A DNA stretch of 27,648 nt from UBA11512 sp964623895 (GTDB taxonomy: Bacteria; Bacillota; Clostridia; Oscillospirales; CAG-272). Location of the stretch: assembly GCA_964623895.1 (NCBI GenBank), contig CAZUWA010000020.1, forward strand, positions 1 through 27,648, in the 5' to 3' direction. Positions 23,001 to 27,648 of the stretch are shown here, piece by piece (position 1 is the stretch's first letter; the number at the start of each line of letters is the position of its first letter). The notes under the pieces are model-generated. The model searched no databases and was not told where the DNA came from. It was given only the letters and a program-made list of their open reading frames with translations. The translations under genes and the position numbers were made by a program.

Positions 23001-23775
23001 TCTCTTCTGCTATCAGATCGCACTGGATGGCGCAGATAAGATCATTCTTCCGAATGATCCGGATATCGCGCTATTTGCCATGACTCTTACAGATACTTCC
23101 ATGCCCCGTCCTCTTTCTGCGCAATATGACAATTATGGCGAAGTGTTGCCTTCACATCATCTGTACACCGTAGGGTGCACAGGAGAAGATATCCTGCATG
23201 AAGGTGCGCTCAAACTTCTTACTGCCGAAGCAGTTACGGACGAAGGCGTTTTCGAAAGTTTTGAATGCGAAGGGATCGTTTGGCAAGACGGATGTCATGC
23301 TATTGTCAGAATGGGAGAACATGACCTGACAGTTACGGCAAAATATCGTTTTCTCGGAAAAGATCTGGCGCAAAACAAACCAATTAAAGCAAATCACGAA
23401 ATGAGTGCTCGTGAAGCCGCTGTACACACGATTGACGGCAGTATCAACGCCAAATGGTGCGGAATCGCCGATGAAAACGGCATTTGCACTCTAGACATTG
23501 ATCTTGAAGAAATGCAAAAAGTGTCCTCTTATTTGATTTGCCATGCCGGTCCTTTTGAGCACAAGGGATATAACACTTCTGATTTCAAACTGCTTAGCAG
23601 AGCAACACCAAATGATGAATGGACGGTTCTCGACGAAGTGACGGGAAATACCGAAGACATCACGTACCGCAATTTTGAAGAGCATACGGTACGGTATCTT
23701 AGGTTATCTATCTCCAAACAAACGCAAGGTCAGGATCGTCATGCAAGGATTTATCGATTCTCCGTATACGGCTGA
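20032..23775 (+). CDS. GH38 alpha-mannosidase with C-terminal discoidin-like domain
   Basis: A retaining alpha-mannosidase of glycoside hydrolase family 38, 1247 residues with no signal peptide, so cytoplasmic. Zinc ligands H17 and D19 are in SNAHLDTQW; the nucleophile is D130 in LPDCFGFRQ; a further zinc His lies in LWHQFHDDLTGTS (about 360-371). A long beta-sandwich region follows (about 450-1100). The last 135 residues (NKPIKANHEMSAREAAVHTIDGS, then KLLSRATPNDEWTVLDEV, TVRYLRLSI) look like an F5/8 type C domain. GH38 enzymes are often about 850-1050 residues, and the extra length is accounted for by this module. The ribosome site AGAAAGGA is good; no terminator separates it from the kinase gene, 42 bases upstream. 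Confidence 0.93.
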   Translation: MAETKKRGKFFAVSNAHLDTQWNWTVIDTIRDCIKNTMEQNFALLEKYPGYKFNFEGAFRYALMAEYYPEEYEKVKKYVSTGRWNPVGATWDAMDVNVPSSEALMRQILYGNNYFEKEFGKISDDIFLPDCFGFRQALPSIMEHMGLSGFSTQKLVWGAGAPLIDKDGKVLPPMPKSTLPRMDLGRWIGPNGKGVYVSLLCGAYEYNFDKNQDERPINEREELLKMLEANEQTSGVPYKALYYGTGDYGGSCSDGSAKLVSEAVEQPAGEGLFDVVSASPTDIYKELTKEESDALPIYDGSLLIPHGYGAMVSHATLKRLNRYNEGLLDRAERIAVMAELIAGEPYPKETLTFAAKLFLWHQFHDDLTGTSIADAYNYSHNDQFVARNLLSGVLKSSLKAVERRFNTLGDGDPILLYNPSAFEREEAVTIPTEFDEATVYDPAGRAIPTACYNDNGNKYITFRPTMPSLSVSVCHVRPQKTEISSELKISTYEMENRYLTVKLDENGNVASIFDRMLGKELLSGAIRPTVYGDHSTTWPSWEINYEDIANGIVGEATLVSIEPLDHRPVSVGFKVTQKYNQSEFITVITLVEGAQHLRFDCETHWYEHASLLVEQFPLAARNEKALFDSGMGAVYGGITDSFPYYIHNVHRWADQRDKSNDLSVMIANDCKYAMFKPDNKTLALCLIHTPSGGYLSRSGQNYQDLGVNYYSFTIEGHRIIKNKALKNAEALNTPITVLEAEKHEGIFNSYSLIEIKEEGVSLQALKKAEKENRYILRFQETAGQGHRDFTVHFPMLAVGNLFLCNGYEQKIKKQRFYPLSFQTGLHKYDAKTFSLSLYGDMLAQKPRELPVELPFNADMISHSQQFKIGFDCYLPRELFPTECTALNTHFVFSEGENNTLLCNGQTLSLPKQNYRYARILAFSLKERKNTVFTVGSNENILSISSISSPIGTVESVISGSINSVNSDDLALVFTHTHAPSGEDRIYNFAYLFCYQIALDGADKIILPNDPDIALFAMTLTDTSMPRPLSAQYDNYGEVLPSHHLYTVGCTGEDILHEGALKLLTAEAVTDEGVFESFECEGIVWQDGCHAIVRMGEHDLTVTAKYRFLGKDLAQNKPIKANHEMSAREAAVHTIDGSINAKWCGIADENGICTLDIDLEEMQKVSSYLICHAGPFEHKGYNTSDFKLLSRATPNDEWTVLDEVTGNTEDITYRNFEEHTVRYLRLSISKQTQGQDRHARIYRFSVYG

Positions 23776-23779
23776 CATT

Positions 23780-23820
23780 AAAAAATGATCACGGAACCAA
23801 GGCTCCGCGATCATTTTTTG
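23780..23820 (+). terminator. Terminator of the mannoside operon
   Basis: A stem of AAAAAATGATC(A)CGG with CCG(C)GATCATTTTTT directly follows the GH38 stop and ends in T6. Confidence 0.9.
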
Positions 23821-23842
23821 TTTTAATCGCTCCACAGAAAAT

Positions 23843-23881
23843 AAAAAAATTTACACGGCAGAAATTTCATGCCGCGTAAAT
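23843..23881 (-). terminator. Terminator of the 104-residue protein gene
   Basis: On the minus strand TTTACGCGGCA pairs with TGCCGTGTAAA (one G-U-type mismatch) around a short loop, then T7 at 23849-23843. Confidence 0.82.
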
Positions 23882-23888
23882 AAGAAAA

Positions 23889-24203
23889 CTATTTTGCAAG
23901 CATCTTCTCAAGATAGCCGATTGCCGTATCAAATGCTTCCGCAAAAGCCATTGGAGGGAACTGCTTGACAATACGATCCATTTCGGATACACCTGTTTCG
24001 CTCTTGATGATCTGTGCGATCACCTTATCGGGAATTGCAGTATCGACTCCGTCGATCGATATATTTTTACTTGACAGCACCATTAAATACATCACATATT
24101 TATCTGTACTCATGTCACCGTAGCAAAACTGGTTGCCATCACGCACGAGCGGTTTGCCTTTGTAAACAAGATACTTGCCGTTTACTGTGCTTTCAAACTC
24201 CAT
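23889..24203 (-). CDS. Conserved-looking hypothetical protein, 104 residues
   Basis: I do not recognise a functional family. The protein (MEFESTVNGKYLVYKGKPLVRDGNQFCYGDMSTDKYVMYLMVLS...) has no signal peptide or membrane segment; it begins with a beta-rich half (YKGKPLVRDGNQFCYGDM) and ends with helices (AEAFDTAIGYLEKMLAK). A strong AAGGAGG precedes the ATG, it has its own consensus promoter and a good terminator, so it is a real gene expressed alone or with readthrough from tmcAL. Small soluble proteins of this look recur in Clostridia as hypotheticals, from general recollection only. Confidence 0.75.
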   Translation of the reverse strand: MEFESTVNGKYLVYKGKPLVRDGNQFCYGDMSTDKYVMYLMVLSSKNISIDGVDTAIPDKVIAQIIKSETGVSEMDRIVKQFPPMAFAEAFDTAIGYLEKMLAK

Positions 24204-24233
24204 GTTTAGTCCTCCTTATGTAACTACCATTCT

Positions 24234-24262
24234 ATTATACACTATTTTTTTCAAGAATGCAA
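24234..24262 (-). promoter_or_regulatory. Promoter of the 104-residue protein gene
   Basis: On the minus strand, TTGCAT (24262-24257), 17 bp, TATAAT (24239-24234). The -35 box lies inside the last codons of tmcAL. Confidence 0.75.
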
Positions 24263-25327
24263 GTGCTTTTTCAGAATTATCGGTTTTTCAGCCATCAATT
24301 CTGCCGGTGTTACAGGGTTCTTCATAAATGTCGGATAAAATCCTTCCGCACGCTGATAAAGAGCAAATTGCTCTTTTCCCTCCGAAGAGGCACATCCTCT
24401 TCCCTGCTTGGTCACGATCTCGATCTTCTTATTTGTACGAATGGAAGAGAGCAGTTTTTGACCAACATCATTCGCTCCAAGAAGAACAGTAAACAAAGGT
24501 GACTTCTTCTCGGCATCCTTTGGGGTATTTAAGAGGGTGTGAAGCAGTTCTCTCTTCAGTCGCGCATCAGTGTCTCCACCGGTACGAACAGTAGCAAACA
24601 GACTGCTTAAATCAGTAGAATATTTCGCCGCGTTGACAAAACGATTTCTCTGATCATCCTTAAGACGCAGTATACCAAGAACAGCAGATTCTCCCTCTGC
24701 AAGAGCGGCGTAGTCGCATTCAGACTTATAAATTTCCGTCCGTATATTAGAGGCATGCATACCGTTTAGCATGGGGAGTGCCGTTGCGTCAAAATCTGCG
24801 CAGGTGTTTTTTATGGCAGAAAGATAACCGATGCCCAAAATTTCATTGGAAGAAAGCGCAAGTGGTTTTCGATACAAGGCGAGGTAGGCTGCATCCCTTC
24901 GCCTTGGAAAGGACAGAGTGGGTTCTGCTTTTTTCATCTTCTCTTCTGCGTTATGAAAAGCAGGCGAAGAAAGATTTTCTGCGATACGAGACAATTCTTG
25001 CGTGTTTTTCCCTTCGCTTCCGAAAGCAAGATGATCAATGATTCCGATTTTATTAAAGATCTCAACTGCAGCACGCGAAAAATGCTCCGCCACAGAGGTA
25101 CTGTAAGGAAAAGGAAGTTCTAAAACAAGGTCTGCTCCTGCCTCAAGGGCTATTTTCGCACGAAGATGCTTCTCATAGACCGCAGGTTCTCCACGCTGAA
25201 CAAAATCGCCACTCATCAAGCAAACGATCGCCGTATCCTGACCATAAAGACGACGAATTTCTTTCATCATAAAACGATGTCCGTCGTGGAGGGGATTATA
25301 TTCAGAGACAATGCCGACTGCAACCAT
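24251..25327 (-). CDS. tmcAL: tRNA(Met) cytidine acetate ligase
   Basis: TmcAL (YlbM family) uses ATP and free acetate to form acetyl-AMP and acetylates the wobble cytidine (ac4C34) of elongator tRNA-Met. The nucleotidyltransferase signature is VSEYNPLHDGH (H14, H17), followed by MSGDFVQRGEPAVYEKHLRAKIALEAGADLVLELPF, the family hallmark. The 358-residue length is somewhat below the roughly 400 of the Bacillus enzyme. The ATG at 25327 follows GAAGAGGA and starts the first beta-strand correctly; an ATG at 25378 would add 17 unlikely residues. It is divergent from ackA; there is no terminator before the downstream 104-residue gene. Confidence 0.92.
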   Translation of the reverse strand: MVAVGIVSEYNPLHDGHRFMMKEIRRLYGQDTAIVCLMSGDFVQRGEPAVYEKHLRAKIALEAGADLVLELPFPYSTSVAEHFSRAAVEIFNKIGIIDHLAFGSEGKNTQELSRIAENLSSPAFHNAEEKMKKAEPTLSFPRRRDAAYLALYRKPLALSSNEILGIGYLSAIKNTCADFDATALPMLNGMHASNIRTEIYKSECDYAALAEGESAVLGILRLKDDQRNRFVNAAKYSTDLSSLFATVRTGGDTDARLKRELLHTLLNTPKDAEKKSPLFTVLLGANDVGQKLLSSIRTNKKIEIVTKQGRGCASSEGKEQFALYQRAEGFYPTFMKNPVTPAELMAEKPIILKKHLHS

Positions 25328-25372
25328 TTTTCCTCTTCTCCGTCCGTTTTTCAGAAAAAATTCAAAAAAGGG

Positions 25373-25401
25373 TTGCAAAAACGGACGATTTATACTATAA
25401 T
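25373..25401 (+). promoter_or_regulatory. Promoter of ackA
   Basis: TTGCAA (25373-25378), 17 bp, TATAAT (25396-25401); start point expected near 25408, about 53 bases before the ATG. Confidence 0.8.
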
Positions 25402-25414
25402 AGTTTTGTATGGT

Positions 25415-25443
25415 ATTTTATCACAAAATTTTGAATTTGTCAA
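25415..25443 (-). promoter_or_regulatory. Promoter of tmcAL, facing the ackA promoter
   Basis: On the minus strand, TTGACA (25443-25438), 17 bp, TAAAAT (25420-25415); start point expected near 25408. It points into the ackA promoter, so the two polymerases would meet. Confidence 0.72.
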
Positions 25444-25460
25444 ATGACAGGAGGCAAAAA

Positions 25461-26714
25461 ATGATCGTATTGGTTGTAAATGCAGGAAGTTCTTCTTTAA
25501 AATATCAGGTCTTTGATACTGCCAACGACTACAAAATGTTGGCAAAAGGGTTGTGCGACTGCATCGGTTTAAAGGAAGGCGGACGCATTGAACACAAAGT
25601 AGGCAGCGAAAAGTATGAAACAAAACTGTTTATCGAAAATCATTCCAAGGCTGTCGAACTGATGGTTTCAGCTCTGACGAATCCGGAGTATGGTGTGATC
25701 AAATCGGTTGATGAGATCGATGCAGTTGGTCACCGTATCGTGCATGGAGGTCCCTACTTCTCCGAATCAGTTTTGGTTACCGATGCGGTCATCGAAGATC
25801 TCAAAAAATGTGTTCCTCTCGCTCCTCTTCACACCGTTCCGCATCTTCAGGGAATTGAAGGCATTTCCTCTGTTTTAAAAAATGTCCCGCAGGTGTTGGT
25901 CGTCGATACCGCTTTCCATTCAACCATGCCGGATTGTGCGAAGACCTATCCCCTACCCGAAAAAGTAGCAGAAGATCTCGCAATTCGTCGCTACGGTGCA
26001 CATGGCACTTCCCACAGATATATTGCTCTTGAAACCTGCAAACTGCTCGGCAAGACAGAAGGAACGAAGATCATTTCCTGCCACCTCGGCAACGGCTCAT
26101 CCATCACTGCTATCAAAGACGGTAAGTGCATCGATACCAGCATGGGTCTGACTCCTCTTGCAGGAATCATCATGGGTTCAAGAACCGGTGATATGGATCC
26201 CGCGGTCGTTCCTTTCCTTCTGGAGAACTATGAAAGAGTGCCGATGGAACACAGACCAAAAGGCTATGAAACCTTGACCGTTGAAAATGTCAACAATTTT
26301 ATGAACAAGGCTTCCGGACTTCTCGGCGTTTCCGGTGTGACATCCGATATGCGTGGTGTCATTGCCGAAATCGAAACAAACGAGCACGATCATGCAACCG
26401 ATGCAAAGAAAGCATATGATATCCTCGTCTACGGTATCAAAAAGTATATCGGTGCTTATGCCGCGGCAATGGACGGTGTCGATGCCATCGTTTTCACTGC
26501 CGGTATCGGCGAGAACAATGCCGGCATCCGCTCGGATGTTTGCAAAAACATGGAATATCTCGGCATTAAGCTTAATGAAGAGGTCAATGCAACTGCACGT
26601 GGTGCTGTTACAAAACTCAGTGCACAAGATTCTAAGGTTTCTGTTTACCTCATTCCGACAGACGAAGAGTTAATGATTGCAAAAGATACCGAAAAACTGG
26701 CAAAGAAGGTTTAG
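25461..26714 (+). CDS. ackA: Acetate kinase
   Basis: Converts acetyl phosphate and ADP to acetate and ATP in fermentation, and the reverse. The 417-residue product carries all family signatures: IVLVVNAGSSSLKYQVF at the N-terminus, GHRIVHGG, VVDTAFHSTMP, RRYGAHGTSHRYI, SCHLGNGSSITAI, DTSMGLTPLAGIIMGSRTGDMDP and FTAGIGENNAGIRSDVC. The ATG at 25461 follows AGGAGG (25449-25454); the earlier ATG at 25410 is at the expected transcription start and was rejected. No phosphotransacetylase gene lies beside it in this window. It is a single-gene unit. Confidence 0.98.
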   Translation: MIVLVVNAGSSSLKYQVFDTANDYKMLAKGLCDCIGLKEGGRIEHKVGSEKYETKLFIENHSKAVELMVSALTNPEYGVIKSVDEIDAVGHRIVHGGPYFSESVLVTDAVIEDLKKCVPLAPLHTVPHLQGIEGISSVLKNVPQVLVVDTAFHSTMPDCAKTYPLPEKVAEDLAIRRYGAHGTSHRYIALETCKLLGKTEGTKIISCHLGNGSSITAIKDGKCIDTSMGLTPLAGIIMGSRTGDMDPAVVPFLLENYERVPMEHRPKGYETLTVENVNNFMNKASGLLGVSGVTSDMRGVIAEIETNEHDHATDAKKAYDILVYGIKKYIGAYAAAMDGVDAIVFTAGIGENNAGIRSDVCKNMEYLGIKLNEEVNATARGAVTKLSAQDSKVSVYLIPTDEELMIAKDTEKLAKKV

Positions 26715-26808
26715 ATTATTATTTTGACAAAAAGACCCTGCACATAGGGCGAGGGTTTGTAAAACAGTTATTTTGAAAGAAGCCGAAAACTGTATGGTTT
26801 TCAAGGGG

Positions 26809-26842
26809 CGGCGTGACGAAAGTCACGCCGTGTTTCCTTTTG
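26809..26842 (+). terminator. Terminator of ackA
   Basis: A 9-bp perfect stem CGGCGTGAC/GTCACGCCG with a GAAA tetraloop (26809-26830), followed by the imperfect T tract TGTTTCCTTTT. The 26715-26808 stretch between ackA and this stem holds only weak hairpins. Confidence 0.7.
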
Positions 26843-27359
26843 CATCGGTAAACACTCTTTCAATCTTCTGCTTTCGCATATCGTATAGATTCTTAACCCA
26901 AGGTGTATGGCGGTAATCATCAACCATCTCCATAACGCTTCGCTTCTACTGCAATGACCTCTTTTACATACTTTTTCTTGTTGGCATTGGCGCGAATATC
27001 CGTTCCCTCAAAACGTCTCTTGTAGTTTTTCCCAAAAGTTGAAAAGTGTGGGATCGGTTCAGTCAGATTATAACCTATGAACCATCTGTATGCAACATTG
27101 ACCTCGATCTCCTTGATCTTCTGGCTCATACTTCTGATTCCGTACAGATATTGAATAAATACGATCTTGAGAAGCACAACAGGATCAATTCCGGGATTTC
27201 CCCATTCAGCTTTCTTGTACAATCCTTTTACCTCATCATAGATGAGGCTACAATCAACCGCATTCTCTATCTCTCGCAACATATGATCATGCGGTACTAG
27301 ATTTTCTATACACAGCATTTGCAACTGTGTCTGCTTGCTTTTATCCTTTTTCTATACAT
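26823..27359 (-). pseudogene. Decayed IS1182-type transposase
   Basis: The long N-terminal fragment (LQMLCIENLVPHDHMLREI through DPVVLLKIVFIQYLYGIRSMSQKIKEIEVNVAYRWFIGYNL) is the DUF772-type N-terminus of IS1182-family transposases. The ATG at 27359 (MYRK) is out of frame with it: one missing A in the A5 run (27347-27351) would restore the frame. Further on, FEGTDI jumps directly to RANANKKKYVKEV, losing the segment with the first catalytic Asp, and after AKRY the frame shifts to a C-terminal piece (MEMVDDYRHTPWVKNLYDMRKQKIERVFTDAK) that stops at 26823. So it has a frameshift, two internal deletions and a truncated end, and cannot be active. Confidence 0.85.
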
Positions 27360-27361
27360 CA

Positions 27362-27414
27362 AAACACCTGCCTTTACGGTATCTATTATACCATATTGGC
27401 AGGTGTTTCGTCAA
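27362..27414 (-). promoter_or_regulatory. Transposase promoter within an SD-sequestering hairpin
   Basis: On the minus strand, TTGACG (27414-27409), 18 bp, TATAAT (27390-27385) with TGG. A perfect 11-bp inverted repeat (27398-27408 with 27362-27372) brackets the -10 box. The downstream arm contains AGGTG, five bases before the transposase ATG at 27359. Confidence 0.7.
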
Positions 27415-27441
27415 TACGACATCCCTTCTTGTCTACAGTCT

Positions 27442-27475
27442 GCGCAGTCGATACCATACAAGGTATCGACTGCGC
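27442..27475. repeat. Perfect 14-bp inverted repeat without T-run
   Basis: GCGCAGTCGATACC (27442-27455) and its exact complement (27462-27475) around a 6-base loop. It lies just after the stop of the right-edge gene on the minus strand, as a terminator would, but no T-run follows on either strand. Confidence 0.85.
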
Positions 27476-27486
27476 CCTGCTAAGAT

Positions 27487-27648
27487 TTAACCTTTATACT
27501 TTTTGGCTATAATCAATCCTACGCCAAGAATTGCTACAGATACAACAATCCAAATCCATGCGGTCATATCGGATGCCGGAGCATTATTTCCGTTCATATC
27601 AAAGGAAAAATCTCCGTCGGGCATTTGCATATTACCGCCGGAAGGAAA
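27487..27648 (-). CDS. C-terminus of a membrane-anchored surface-type protein (partial)
   Basis: The last 53 residues of a protein that begins beyond the right edge. A Gly/Asn/Met/Asp-rich low-complexity stretch (PSGGNMQMPDGDFSFDMNGNNAPASDM) is followed by one membrane helix (AWIWIVVSVAILGVGLIIA) and a short basic tail KKYKG. This is the usual end of secreted clostridial proteins anchored by a C-terminal helix, with the bulk outside the cell. The function of the main part cannot be told from here. The stop is TAA at 27489-27487. Confidence 0.75.
   Translation of the reverse strand, partial: FPSGGNMQMPDGDFSFDMNGNNAPASDMTAWIWIVVSVAILGVGLIIAKKYKG

Noticed and set aside
26178..26627. 149-codon open frame on the minus strand inside ackA
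   Set aside because: It lies fully opposite a gene with all acetate kinase motifs and has no ribosome site or recognisable domain.
1..27648. CRISPR arrays, phage genes, replication origin, rRNA genes
   Set aside because: No regularly spaced repeats, structural phage genes, DnaA-box clusters or rRNA sequence were seen on either strand.

Overview
The window looks like a chromosomal stretch of an anaerobic low-to-moderate GC Firmicute of class Clostridia, probably a gut member. This is an inference from gene content and style: an L21-leader/rplU/prp/rpmA operon with a cleavable L27 extension, a tRNA-type T-box before thrS, an alpha2-type glycyl-tRNA synthetase, a fused FeoA-FeoB, acetate kinase, strong AAGGAGG ribosome sites and consensus sigma-A promoters. 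No phage, CRISPR array or intact mobile element is visible. The one mobile element is a decayed IS1182-like transposase near the right edge.

Layout. 1-1405: tRNA-Gly(CCC) on the minus strand, then the ribosomal operon rplU-prp-rpmA on the plus strand. 1410-2990: a HAD phosphatase (apparently leaderless) and a xylose-isomerase-like TIM-barrel protein. 2990-9266: an iron-uptake operon, feoAB fusion plus a Cys-rich FeoB-associated peptide, which runs by start-stop overlaps into a Mre11/Rad50-like pair (SbcD/YhaO-like nuclease and SbcC/YhaN-like ATPase). 9265-9781: a VanZ-family membrane protein on the minus strand. 9842-11553: prfC (RF3). 11604-11729: a tiny ribbon-helix-helix-like ORF. 11791-13383: an exported parvulin-type lipoprotein on the minus strand. 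13537-15811: T-box-controlled thrS. 15844-18347: a degenerate LCP-family protein followed by glyQS. 18440-23820: D-lyxose/D-mannose isomerase, a PfkB sugar kinase and a large cytoplasmic GH38 alpha-mannosidase. 23843-25443: an unrecognised 104-residue protein and tmcAL, both minus. 25373-26842: ackA. 26823-27414: IS1182-like pseudogene. 27487-27648: the C-terminus of a surface-type protein running off the right edge.

How the genes work together. The GH38, isomerase and kinase can be read as a short route alpha-mannoside to mannose to fructose to fructose-6-phosphate. TmcAL consumes the acetate that AckA produces, and their promoters face each other with nearly coincident start points. The feo operon appears to be governed by a palindrome over its -10 box, and its readthrough would place a DNA-repair-type nuclease/ATPase pair under the same control. 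The insertion-sequence remnant keeps a hairpin able to hide its ribosome site in readthrough transcripts. Thirteen promoters were placed by eye; twelve have exactly 17 bp between boxes.
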